NCBI GenBank assembly: GCA_001600455.1
Contig: BCKC01000004.1
Location: 1,736,001-1,800,000 of the forward strand
DNA: 64,000 nucleotides
Source: Endocalyx cinctus
Lineage: Eukaryota > Ascomycota > Sordariomycetes > Amphisphaeriales > Apiosporaceae
Direction: 5' to 3'
Part shown: positions 1 to 12,812 of the stretch, one piece after another
How positions within the stretch are numbered: position 1 is the stretch's first letter
Layout: each line of letters starts with the position of its first letter
Made by a program: the position numbers and the translations under genes
The notes under the pieces: model-generated
The model's database searches: none
What the model saw: only the letters and a program-made list of their open reading frames with translations
What the model was told of the DNA's origin: nothing

Positions 1-2099
1 GAAATGGTTTTCCGTAGTTCAAGGCTTGGGTTCCAAATACCTCAGACCTGCTTCCGGGGAACTTCCCCCCTTTTTTCTACCACCCACCCATCGGGAGGGT
101 GCATCACACCAACGGATGATGTACACTATATAGGGGTGTGTGCATGTATATATGTTAGTGTAGTATGTGCGTATGTGTATGTGTACTATGTATGTGTGCA
201 CATAATATAAGCCCTCTTGGTAAGTACGTAACATGTAAAGATGGAAACAATATGAGCTAGTTTATTAAGTAGCCATGCATTTTTATTATTATTTTTTCTA
301 TCTTATATGCATATGTGTGTGTTGCACATATTATAAAAAAATGCTATTTATGAAATGGCATGGTGCGACTATACATGTAGTATACTACTAAGATGTGGTG
401 GTATTGCATAGACCAAGGATAGAAAAAAATATATACTATACCACACTGCACTACCGCTGTTTAATAAGGAAAATACAATGCACGTGTAAGTGCTGTAGGA
501 GCCCTGTTTACCGGTTCGGGTTCGAGATGGGTCTGCTTGTGCCGCCGTCGTACGTAAGTATGCATTTGCAGGCTGAGCTGAGATTCCGAGCTGAAAAGGC
601 CCACGGGTGATGCAACCATGCTCAGTGATACCTATCGCTCATGCAACTTACCATTGGATCATAAAAGGGTTTAAAAAAACGGGAGTCAGATAAAAAATAA
701 GGAAAATGATTTTTCTTTTACGACCAATAAGAGCAAAAGGGTTTACTGCAAGTTTGCTGACAACGTTACAAAAAAATAATCTTTAAAATTATTTCTATTA
801 ACTTGCAACAAACTCTTTCTTGTGTAGTAGTGTAGGGGGAAATGCCTTTGGCTGACGTACGTTTCGCAGAAGTAACGCCGAGCCCTCCAACGGGAGAAGT
901 TTGGTGAAGATCGGGTAAGAAAAGTAAGAGGGAACTTTTGTTATCCAACCTTGTAATCAAAAGGTTCGGGTTTAGAAAGAAAAAAGTGAGATAGGCAAAG
1001 TGACAGGAGATAGTCAGAAGGAAATAAGGGATGATAGACAGTTATTATCAATAGAAAGGGGTGGAAATACATAGGCGAGAAAAAAAAAAGATATGTCAAG
1101 AAAAGGAATAACGTACAAAGTCCTCCCCAAAGCTTAACGTTACTTTTTAGTAGCCTTTTCCCCTTTTTGATGGCAAAGTCGATGTACCTTTTTTTTTTTC
1201 TACCCAGCGGAATGGATACCAGGAAAATCCATGCAGAAAGGAGAATGCAAGGCCTAAAATTAAAATAAATGGATCCTATTAAAAAGCCTGTAAAAAGGAA
1301 GGAAGCAAGAAAAAAAAAAAAAAAAAAAGCCTTGGCTCTCCGCCTGTCATCAAGCCTATTTAATCCACCCCTTTTTTAAACTCGCATTAGTGTATTGTAG
1401 TGAAGTATATAGGGTCTTTACAGTTGAAAAGTAAGTAAATGTACTACATACAGGCCGCTGTGACAGGGACATACTTAGATTGTCTGAAGAGTAAGAACAG
1501 CCAGAATAGATAAGAAGGAATGAAGAAATATACTACTTTGTAAAAATCAAGAAGAAATCAGAGCAAAAAAAAAAAAGTGGTGTGTTAATCTCTTTTCTTC
1601 TCTTTTTTTTTGTTTTTCTTTCTTCAGAATCGCGTTTTCGTACCTCGTATTCATCTATTAGACACTAAAGTGCGGGTGAACAGTACCGTAATGGATATTT
1701 AGGTGCTAAATAATTTGTATTATACGTGCTGTACGTGTTCATAGTAAGGAACATTGCCTTATTTAACTTATTCCCCTAATTTATGTCGAAGCTAAGTTAA
1801 CCCTAAAAAACGGACACCTCAACGTTTAGTTCCTTAATGTGAACTAAACCTCAAGTCAGATTAGACCATACGCGTGAAGTGATCCTTCAGAAATACTCAT
1901 CCCTGTTCGTGTAGAGAGATATGTTTACATATACGCGTATATATATACGTACATAGTACGTAAAAAGTGAATGAAAAAAAAATAAAATAAAAATAAATAA
2001 TAAATAAATAAAGAAGAAATGAAGATTTGAATCAATCAGTTTAGTTTAGTTCAGTTGAGTTCAGTTTAGAGAGTATATGCGGGGGAGGTTTTATTCTTG

Positions 2100-2168
2100 G
2101 CCTACATCTAGTATACATACCTAGCATATATACATACATATATACATACATACAGACAGACATACATG
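2100..2168. repeat. ATAC/ACAG-type microsatellite
   Basis: Degenerate tandem TATACATACA units pass into CAGACAGACA units, which is simple sequence typical of fungal intergenic DNA. There is no sign of coding. Confidence 0.7.
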
Positions 2169-2952
2169 ACATAGTTGATGTACCGGAGTCGAGCCGTGTT
2201 CCCGACAGTTTGGGTACCTAAAGTGTATCTCGATTTGTATTATCAGACATATCAATTAGGTATATTGCATGTTTGCATGCCATTCACCATATATGTCATT
2301 TATCCTACTCCATTCCTCTTCAGGGTTTTAAGATTTCTCGCTACAAATACCCCAATCTTAAGCCTGTTCCCCATCGGGATGCAGCATCTTGCTGCTGCGT
2401 GCTGTGAGCCTCTTTCCTATGCTAGACTGGCATCTAAAAAGCAAACAAGGAGAAAAAAAGAAAAAAATAAGTAGATCTATCACCTACACGTCAGTCAAGC
2501 CCACGTCCACATCTTAAGGTAGGTAAGGGTGAAGCCCGTTGGTTCCATGTCATGATGTATCATCTCCGAGTTTTCTTTCTTTCTTTGTTTCTGAAAAGCA
2601 AACAAGCACGGTCACCGAAGAGGCACGGAATTAAAAAATTGCGGAAATGTGAAGATATTAATCCATATTTTTAAAGACAACTATCATATGCTGGGGCGCT
2701 GTGTAGCTAATCTGCTCGCGGCTCTGAAGTACTGTACAGTCTAAAACACCTGGGGTATCTTCTATCAACCTGGTCCCAGCCCAGCTTGCCAAATGGACGG
2801 GCGGAATAAAACCCTCTCTTTTGAGAAACAAGACGAAAAATAAATAAAAAATCCATGCGCGTATTTTTGAAACCGTGGAAACGATGCCAAATACAGAGAT
2901 TGCAGTATTCCAGCAGATCAGATTCATAGGTATTCGATATGAGTACAACCCC

Positions 2953-2974
2953 GTGAGCTCCGCGAGGAGCTCAC
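2953..2974. repeat. Perfect 9-bp inverted repeat, GCGA loop
   Basis: The arm GTGAGCTCC (2953-2961) and its exact complement GGAGCTCAC (2966-2974) flank a 4-nt GCGA spacer. As RNA this would be a stem closed by a GNRA-type tetraloop. It lies in a non-genic stretch and no function is assigned. Confidence 0.6.
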
Positions 2975-3833
2975 TTCAAGTAAACAGGAGGGGACGGAAC
3001 AAAAGAAATATGAAAAACCCAAAAAGTCTATATGCAGTCCTTAAAAACAAATCTTTTTCCGTACCGAGAAACCCCAATAAATAATACCCTAAAATTTTTG
3101 TAGCCCGTCCATAACATGTCCTGTTGTGCAGATCCGTAGAAAAAAAAAGAAATAAAAGATGAAATAATTTTTGACCAAACAACTCCGATCAGGGATATTA
3201 AAAATAAGTATTTGAAATCGGTAAAATGCCATTGCGACCATCTTCGGCATTAAAAAGACACCAAGTAATGAACCCAGCTCACCCGAGGGACAATGATGCT
3301 GGCCAACTGACGGCTACCGACTGCGTAGCGTTGCATTAATTACGCCGGAATCACGACTCCGAGAGCAGTTCGCAAAACTGGCCTGTTTTATGTCGGTATG
3401 CGTAAGAGTCGACGAGAAAATAGGAAATGGCATGTGAAAAAGACAGGAGTTGGCACCTGTCCGCAAATTATTCGAATTTCTCGTCCCATCTTCAAAAGAA
3501 ACAATTAACGCCGCTGTTGGAGAAAAAAAAAAAAAAAAAAAAAAACTGAATATTTCGTATGGATCGCATGTCGATTAGCCCTCTTGGATACGGCCTTTTT
3601 GTTGCATCGCCGAGGATGCTGGTGGCAGTGAGCCGAGAGTGTATTGTAGAAATGTCGTAGGTCGGAATGTGATCGTGTATTAAAACGGTGTATTGGAATG
3701 CATGTGAACCAGGTGCGACATTTTAAAGCATGTCTAGTGGTGTACAAGATTGAAAAGCCATGAAAAAACAAAAAATTATTATGAAAATATCGTCGCTGAA
3801 AAAAATCAGAAAACTGAAAGTGACCGGGGAAGA

Positions 3834-4067
3834 CTAAGACGCGAAATCACGAGCTGTCGGAACAGATCGCAGCTGCAGCAGTCTTATCGCCGGTAAAGCA
3901 ATTGGAACGTCGAAGTCGTCTTTTGAAACTGACGTCAAAATCCGCGGACTTTGGACAATTGCCGGGACAATTTATCGAGGCTTGGGTCGGGGAGGAGGCT
4001 TGGGTACACCAGTCGTGTCATAAGCGCCTCGACCCATGTTGGTAACGGGAAATTCTGAGTTAACCAT
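3834..4067 (-). pseudogene. Possible decayed short coding frame
   Basis: On the minus strand an ATG at 4067 sits in a favourable context (CACAATGG). It opens a frame that reads 31 residues, including the Pro/Arg-rich segment GVPKPPPRPKPR, to a TAA at 3972-3974. The same frame then stays open for 45 more codons to a TAG at 3834-3836. The TAA could be a mutated CAA or a real terminator of a 31-residue peptide. I recognise no family and the opposite strand is also open here, so this may be chance. Confidence 0.2.
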
Positions 4068-5730
4068 TGTGATAAGATTTACTGAAAAATTAATTAAGAA
4101 ATCTAGGAAGTGAGAAAAACTGATTGTCAGCCATTATTCAAAATTGTCATCGGACTTCCACTTTATATAAGAAATCAGATAGGCTACCGCAGCCAATATT
4201 ACATGATCCCGTTTCGCCGCCATGCTTCGCGAAAGAGGCTTCGTACGGAGCCGAGCGCTAGGCTAGGCAACATGACAAAATAGAAAAATTCATTAAAAAT
4301 GCGTGTCTGACTCACATATGGAAAGGTGGTATTGCGGCAACGTAAATAAGCCCAAAAATGGATGTCAAGCAAGATGTTGCGAAAGGGGATTGGCGAAAAT
4401 GTCGGGGGCGAAGCTGCAGCGAGTGCTGGGATCTGTACCGAATAGCAAGAGAGCTTTCAACGCAGCTGGAAAGTAAATCGAACAAATTTGCTTTTGTATG
4501 GAGGGATCGCAATTAATAACCGAAGTCAGCACCGAAGCGTCAAAAAAAGGATGACGGTTGGGACTATATATAATTTTTTGGTCGGCAGTTCCCCAACTGA
4601 TTATTTGGTACTATTTTCGTATATGAACGTTGCAGCTGATAAAGCAATATCTCTGCCACTAACACCGGATGTTCGTACTTTGCAGCCGAAGTCTTGCTTA
4701 AGATGCGAGTAAGACAAGCGAGAATATTATCGGAAACCTGGTGCCTGGTAAATGGATCCGGGTGACTCTGGTTTTTTTTATCCAATATCTTGGGTAAGTC
4801 ACGCAAGTTTCGGGAACCGAAGGTATTATGAGGTTGATGTCGTTGAATTATTGTCTCTGGTGTTCTGGGGTGCTTATATATAGCACATTAAAAAATCGAT
4901 GTCAGGTACGCTGCAGGTCACTGAGCTGGGCCTATGTCGTGTTGGATGATGTAGGATCGTTGCAGGGCGTTAAGTGGATTGCTGAAGAAGTACAGAAACA
5001 GCAGAAGCTGAACAGTGTTGTACAAGTTATATGTGGGTTGCAGATTGGTAACGTCGATGAACGAATCTCTCTTCTCTTTTTATATTTAAATCTTTTTTTT
5101 CTTTGCGATCAATAAAGCGCAAGTATGAATCAGGAAAGACAAGACTTTGTGTGAAAGGAGGGAATACAAAGTTGTCAAATACTAAAATACTATAATGGTA
5201 ATAAAAAGGAAAGGTCAAGAGAATGTTAAACTTCTTAAGAAGGAAGAGGAAGTAGAGGAAATATATTATTACACAGAGGAAGGGTAAGAGAAGGTTATGT
5301 ATGTGTAGGGAAGTTTTTCTAAGGGAAATTTTTGGAACGAGGGAGCGACCTTCATTTCAATCTTATACGTCTATTAAGAAGAACTTGGGGGCACAGTAAT
5401 ACATTGAAATAACAACTAAAACGGGTTGTAAGCACCGTAAAGAGTTTACTATAGGAGCTAAGTATTTTAGGTATCTTTACTTAGTATTTACATAGGTAGG
5501 GTACATTTTTCTCTCTATAAGTGTGTCTGGGGGAATTTTTTTTTTTTCCTTTCCTTTTTTTTTTTTTTTTTTTCTCTCTACATCCTTGAAAGGGAGGGAG
5601 GATCGATAAATTGGTACCGTAATGGTAAAGTGTGGCTCATTTTACCACCAACTTTAGAGCCTTGTCCTGAAGTTACCAGGAATATAATAAGAAAAAATAA
5701 ATAATAATTAAAGAATAAAAAAAAAATTAT

Positions 5731-5783
5731 TTAAGCCAACAGGGTTTTTTCTCACTAGACCATCCTAAACCCCCTTGGCTTAA
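5731..5783. repeat. Imperfect inverted repeat (15 paired bases)
   Basis: The left arm TTAAGCCAA-CA-GGGTTT (5731-5747) is matched by the right arm AAACCC-CC-TTGGCTTAA (5767-5783). That gives 15 Watson-Crick pairs with one 2x2 internal mismatch and a 19-nt loop. It could be a small hairpin transcript or the end of a degenerate MITE. I see no target-site duplication and no transcription evidence. Confidence 0.5.
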
Positions 5784-6411
5784 TGTTTTAAGTACATGCT
5801 TAATGTAGAGGCGGTTTNTAGTTTTTNTTAGCCTTTCAGGTACCCTCCAGGCTAATGTCAGGACCCAAGCCCGCGCACACGGTTTACAGGGTTTCGAATT
5901 CCGGTAGTGTACTCTGTAGTGTACACTACTAAGTTGGGTACATAATCTACATATATACATACATCCATGGATATTGTGGTCCCATCAGAATAACGTGCTG
6001 TGCTAGGTACCCAGGCGTATCCAACATAGTACTATATATTCTCCTTTAAGGCACTGCCTTAGGCGACATAATAACCTTCAGGGGACTTAAAACTAGGAAC
6101 AAGGGGGTGTGGCCTTTACCCAGCAGCGTGGTGTGCTATGAAGTAGTTCCCACACTGAAGCAACATGATGAACAGGAGATTGGAAAGTAACTAATAAGAT
6201 GGTAAAACCCCTGACGCATTAATAAGAAAAGTGAGCAGGAAAATTTTTTTTCTTCAAATGCATATAGTGCACGTACATTATTTTCTATACTTAGACCTTT
6301 AGAGGTGGTAGTGTGCACAGAGTATATTCACTCGCGCTGACATGCGTACAAGTATATACTATGTAGTAGACTACGTACAGTTAGACAAGACAGATAGACA
6401 GCAAATATGTA

Positions 6412-6434
6412 TGTGTGTGTGTGTGTGTGTGTGT
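6412..6434. repeat. (TG)n dinucleotide microsatellite
   Basis: About eleven TG/GT units are followed by degenerate ATGT/ATGG units to about 6465. This is simple sequence in a non-coding region. Confidence 0.8.
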
Positions 6435-9400
6435 ATGATGGATGTATGTATGTAAGTATGTGTAGTACTACCTACGTAGTATGCTAAGTATGGGTACTAT
6501 GCATATCTGTACTTATTATAATAACTATCAGCTCCGCAGTGTCTGCAGTTTGTTCTGCAGCTCTGTTATGTAAATCTTCCACGGTGTACTGCGCTTAGGC
6601 ATAAGTACTGAGTAGGCATTGTTGTTGAGGTAGCAATTAAAACACGGAGTTGTAATATGTACATCCTGTACTTGGTATCTACGACCACTACTATACGTAC
6701 ATATACATTTCTTTTCATCATCCCATCTTTGATTATTACTCAATTAGGAATAGCTAGTATTTCTGGTGTGATGTGTCATTCCACCCTGTATTGTTGTATA
6801 TACCAAGTTCCATATTATTTATTACCAACAGGAAAAAAAAAAATAGAATACTCATATTAAAAAAAAAGTATCAGAGAAAGCAAAGAGAAAAAAGTAAAGA
6901 CAAAGAAGAAATACATAGTAATAGAAAAATAATAAAACACTCCTTCATTCCGAATAGACGGAATAACCATAATAATCAAATTGTGGAACTCGTCAAATAT
7001 CGAATTATTTCAAACATAATACAGTAAAATGCTTGCTATCATGAAAAAAAAAAAAAAGCACTTTATGCTGGTTGACGACATGATTCGTTTGTTATGTGGG
7101 ATGATAAGAAAACCTTTACAGAGTAAAAAAGAGTGACGTTCGTATGTTAGAGTGGTTGCTATCCTAGCACATACCGGTAAAGGGTATAGAAGAAGGAAAT
7201 GATTGAAAAAAGAAAAAGAAAAAGAAAAAAAAAATTGTCCATGAATATCAATCTTGTTTGACCCGTTCATACGACTGGGGACCCTGTGTCCCAAAATTCA
7301 TTCTCGGATTCACTTCCATTGATGAATTACAGGGGATGAAGACATAATGCTAGTTGATTAATCATGTCAAGGCAAGGGAGATCACTTTGAGTTGTCTGGA
7401 CAGTGGGCCTGAGATCCGCTCCGGTAATATTACCCTTGCGCTAAAAATTTGGGCTCCTGTTTTCGAACTTTTCTCGAATTTCTTCTTTTCCTTGCTAGGG
7501 TCCTAGTCTACTGACTGCGGTAGGAGTCCCGGAATGGAGAGCCAGGCTTGCCTGCAAGGCTAATAAGAAAGAAAAAAAAGTAGAGAAGAAAGAAAAAAAA
7601 ACATAGGTGCCGCGGACCGTTGCTGGGAAATTTTTTTCGCGCCTTGACTTTACTTGGCGGATATGTCAATTTTTGAAACAATTTCAGTTTACACACTACT
7701 AAAAGCAGGGTCTTTTTTTTTTTTTCTTTCTCCTTTCCGCCTCAGAAATATATTTCCATCCGTATTTGAGAACTGACGAGGCTATCCAATAGTCTCGCCG
7801 AAGAAAAAAACTCTGGCCATCTAATGGTCTTTTGTTCGAGAAATGATGATGCGTACACGTGTATCCCTTGTTACAACCCCCATCTAGAATACCTCCTCGG
7901 AATGTGATTTGTCTGGTCAACTCAGCTCAACAATTTTTGTTGAATATGAGCCCTCGTGTACCTTTGGCGTTCGGTCCGACATGTATACTACTATGCTACG
8001 CACAAAAGAAAATAAATCATTCAATCAATTAATTTTGGCATCGGGAGATTTGCGTTCGGGGTTTAAATGGTGGGAATGTCTCCATAATACCGCAACCACC
8101 CTCGACAAGCTAGGGGAAGACGGAAGAATAGAGACAATTTAAGTGATAGATTGGGGGGACACAGGCTAGGTGCGCCGCGGCAAGTAAAACACCATAAAAT
8201 CTAGAACCGATTGAGAAGTTATGTAGGTAGTGCTTGGAGCCCTCAGTAGGGATGTAAATGTCATGTCAGAAACCGAATTACTAAGATAGCATATTTCATT
8301 CATATTTTTTTACCCTTTTTTTTTAGGTGAATTTAAGGCTTTGACAGCAAGGCTGACTGACAGGTTTCACTTTTTTTTTGCTAAAGCCTAAAATCTCTAT
8401 CATCTCGGGTCCGTATTATGTCAATTGACCTCTCATTTTTATACATGCATATTTATATATACATTATACCCGGGAACCAGGAAGCCGCTACAGAACTACT
8501 ATTGGGCTCGTCGGTTTGATGCCGTGGTGAGATCATCCTCAATCTACAGTTGTTACGTTGGTACTTTTAGGGGATCAACAGGAGGTTAGTGTCACTAAAC
8601 CATTAAAGTGTCCCAAATTCAGTAGATTCGCGAAGATCTCTCGGGGAAGGACACAGACCTTGATCACCTTCACCGTTCTTCTCGTTTTTTTTTTTTTTTG
8701 GTATCTTTTTTTTTATGACTCTTATCTACTCTGCATATGCGGAACATGGATTTTCGATGCCCAATGAATATGCAGATGCAAAGGAAGAAAGCCAGCGCGA
8801 CGATTCGGAAAAAGCGTTGAAGTTTCAAGATTAACTCCATATATACCCCAAACCTATTTTAAGTGGTGGCATACGATGCCCACCTATTCTTAGCCCCCCA
8901 TCAAAAAAAGTGGTGTACGGTATACGATGAGGATTCTGTTTGGCCCACGTTTTCTTCCCGAAGATGACAACGCATATTGTCTCAATAGGCTTTGCATACG
9001 AATATACATATGCTACATACATGCTAACAAGTAACACTTGCGGAGCTCGAGTAACGAATGGCCGAGGTCTTGTGACCCCGGATCGGTAGCGCCGTCCAGT
9101 CGGGAGGGGTACCGCTAAACGCATACACTCCGAGGGAGCAAGCATCTAGCTACCCTCGTGAAGAACAGACGTGGCAACGGCACCGAACTTCCAAATTAAG
9201 CACCTTCCCACCGTCGGTCAGTCACCAAGAATATGAATATGTGCGATGTGACACCTTAAATATTTGTAAGGCATCAAGTGCCAAACCTGCTTGCATAAAA
9301 GAACGGGTATAGCATGATGCATCGAACGAGCAAAAACAAAGAGTCGGTAGGGAAAGGGATTTCATATATCTGACTCTAGTTTAGGGCTAGACCGCAAGAA

Positions 9401-12400
9401 ATCAAATCAGGTAACTTAGGTATTTACTAAGTACTATCTTTTTATCGACAAAAAAAAAGGTAGAAAAAAATTAAGATGGAAGAAAAGGGACTAACGGCGT
9501 TACGTGAATGACGCGGCACTCAGTACGTCACCATTTTGAACATTGATTCATTTTGTGATGACAATTTCTTAGAATAGGTTAAAGATGCTGTCAGCTGATT
9601 ACACCTACTACATGGAGATGGTTGCATCGAGATCAAAACATATTACTGCGCAACTTTTGTTTGTAAAAGTTTATTCGAGGACCTCAATGGATATCAAAGT
9701 TGTTCCGGATCACGTTCAGTCAAATGATGAAGGTCATGACGAATAAGAATTCCAGGTAACCCCCACGAACGTAAGTCTTGGTTTTTACGCTCATGAGTCA
9801 GAGAGATCGACGTTTGTTCGCTTTAGCAAAGACCTGTTTCAGCTGGTAAGCGATTTTTATTTTTTATATTTTTAAGTTACCAGAAGATGCCCTACAGTAC
9901 ATAGTAGACGAACGGCCTGTACAAGTAGGTATTATTTTTTTTTATTCTGTTTGGCCTGAAAAGGGAAGGTTTCATGCAGCGGGCTGGCCTCAGTGATGGG
10001 ATGTTTCGTCCAAAAAAGACCGAGCGCAAATAGTAGCAACAGTAGCGACCGCAAAAACTTGGATGGGCCTACCACATTCTCGGATCTCACCTAAAAGAGG
10101 ACGGATAAACCAACTAAATGGTACCTACGGTTTAACCTCAAGCCCAATACGTATCATCATCGACAAACCTCTCTTACATAAAGGGGAAGACCTCGGAAAC
10201 AGAACGACCCGTAAAGGTAGGTCAAAATTATATACCCTACTGTAGTACAAAGAGATTTGTGATAAGGAATTTTTTTCAGCATGGTATAGATACTTAAAGT
10301 ATGTATAGATAGAGAGGTTTGGGCTCTACCGAAGTGGTCGGTGAATTTGTGGCAGTGATGGCCGACATGGGTGTCACAGGAAGATAAAAGAGCGGACCGA
10401 TAAGAAAGCCTTTCTTTTCAAGTTGAATTTTTGGTATCGTGGAGGCGCAAACGGATGACTGCTCCTACGGGAATCCTAAAGGATATTGTTTTTTTTTTTT
10501 TTGTTCCCCTAAAATTATCCTTCGTAAATGAGCCAGCTATACGTAAGGATTTGAGGTGTGACGAAAAATCAATTAAGAATTAGGATCTATCGTAATGGCA
10601 AACATGAATAAATTGATATCCCGAAACATGGCGAGCACAAATCAATAATTGCAAACCCATCCTCAAAAGAGAAAAACCCTTTAAATGACATAGGCAGTGT
10701 TCTATTTTTTATTACCCGTGGACGAAAAGCTGTGTAACAACATAACGATGAACCAGGCCGGATATGACGGTAATGCAATTGTTTCATAGAAAATAGGCGA
10801 TGTGCATATGAAGGATTATAGAAGGGTAGCAACGTTATCCACACTATAACATCAGTTCTATGCGCTAAAAGCATTCATACTTTAAGAGTATGAAGATCAC
10901 TATAAATAACCTTATTAGCGATACATTAGCAAAGTACTTGTACATACACTTTATGCAACACCTGCTAACCCAGCATTAATATTGGACGCGTTAGACTCGC
11001 CTAAAGCAGGCAAGCATCCCAGTGTAATCTCTCGGAAGTACATTACTATCCATACTAGCATTACAGAGACCCGAAGAAGGAATCAAGAGCGAGTCAGGAA
11101 GAATAATCTTCGCGGTTGGTAGATCGAGTACAACGCGCTACAGCACGTGAATGTGCGAAATAGAGTTCATCTTATCTTGGAAAAGAAAGCATCAAACAAA
11201 CGGTAGCTTAAGATGGATCTAAAGTATATACTGTACATACTGTACAAGTATCTAGTATAGTATGCAGAACGCCTTGTACACCACACTAAACCAAACCCAA
11301 CTTGACTCACTTAACGCACACCTCGTATATACACAGAATCACTCAACAGTTTTCGTACTTTTATTAGATGATAACTCTTTTTTTTCCCCTGCTTTTATTA
11401 CGTGTTGCTAGGTATATTACACTAAATTACAGAACTGGGGATCTGACACGTACACTACTTGAAAGAGTAAATGCTCTAGAAATTCTAGAAGATTACCAGA
11501 GAGAGTAAGTAAGTGGTGGTGGAGAAGCGGGTATTCTATCTCCTAATCCTTACTAGCAACTCAAGTTTGTCAACTAACTTGTTTGCGTAATAATTAAGTA
11601 GGGTGGTTTATTGATAATAGTGTACTATGTATTCTTTTTTTGTCAAGCGTTAGGTAGTAGTACTAGGCAAAGAGGTACTGCTTTTAGTTGATTGTGTCCT
11701 ATTACTTCGATCCACGAAGTACGTACACGTAGCAGATAGAATAGCTTACGTACTAAGTATTTCATTTGACTATTCTGATTGACAGCACCATAAAACAAAC
11801 CAGCAGAGAAATATCCACCTACTCCCTATATCACTTCCATTTATAGGGTTCTATAAAGAACATTTTTTATACTTAAGCTACGTGTCAGATCCATACATAT
11901 ATGAATGTACATATATGTACCCCTCTCAGATACGTGGATGTATCTAATTTCTTCAGCTTCATGTTGACCGACCACATGGTTCTCCACTCTTCTGGCCGTT
12001 CCTGCATTAGCCTACAGGATAGACCTCGACAGGGCGCTGAGTAAAATCATCTAGCCATATTCGGGCATGAAACAGGGGGCCTTTATTTTCTTGAGTCCCC
12101 CAATGAGCTTGCAAATATGCACACCTTGAATAACTGACGTCGACAACGCAGCAGCCAAGATGTCTCCTTGCAGACTCGCATGATAGAAAATTCGAAAGAA
12201 CAAAAAAACCCTTCTTTTCAGCCACACATTTCGATTCACCGCCTAGTGTACTAGGTCATAGAGCACACCGTAGTATACCGTCGAAATCAAGGGTCGTCCA
12301 ATACATCGGATTCTACCAGGGTTCTAAAAGGGTATACCAGAGTAACGTAACTACATACCTACTACATACCTACACAGTAGGTACATGCCATCACGGGCGC

Positions 12401-12776
12401 CTCAGCTTATGATTTTTTTCCGAAAGCCTTATCCTAGTCATCATCGCTTCCTAATAGTTAGTATAGTCAGTATACACGTATATCATCTCGCTGAAAGAAT
12501 TTACGAGAAGGGCCGACCATCGTTCAGAGAAAAAAAAAATTTCACTAGGTAGTTCTTATCATCATACGACTCTTTTGTGTAACACTAATCAAATGAAACT
12601 ACATCTTGAACACGTATTTTATGAATATACATACATAGTATAGAGAATACCTGAGACCTTTCTTCAGGGTTTTCTATCAAACCTGCTTGTTGAATGACAA
12701 GCCTTATTTCAAACCCGTGAACAGACAAAACAGACGAATCCTAGCAGGTCTAGCGTATTGTAAGTTCAGGAGCAAG

Positions 12777-12812
12777 CCCCCCCCCCCCAAAAAAAAAAAA
12801 AAAAAAAAAAAA
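12777..12812. repeat. C12-A24 homopolymer junction
   Basis: A run of 12 C (12777-12788) is directly followed by 24 A (12789-12812). It is an extreme example of the homopolymer tracts in this spacer, and run lengths may be affected by sequencing slippage. Confidence 0.8.

Larger units (their letters stand above)
1..3833. other. Gene-poor AT-rich spacer
   Basis: I see no supportable gene here. Open frames are short, overlap on both strands and have no recognisable motif. The stretch holds TG/TA-rich sequence (about 130-210), an A19 run (1310-1328), an AAAT-rich tract (about 1975-2013), an ATAC-type microsatellite (about 2100-2168) and an A23 run (3523-3545). The upstream gene, if any, lies outside the window. 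Confidence 0.7.

Noticed and set aside
505..540. B-box-like GGTTCGGGTTCGAGATGG
   Set aside because: No matching A box, acceptor stem or cloverleaf could be drawn around it.
920..975. Anticodon-arm-like hairpin (AACCTT...AAGGTT) followed by GGTTCGGGTTT
   Set aside because: The invariant A of the B box is absent and no D arm or acceptor stem is present.
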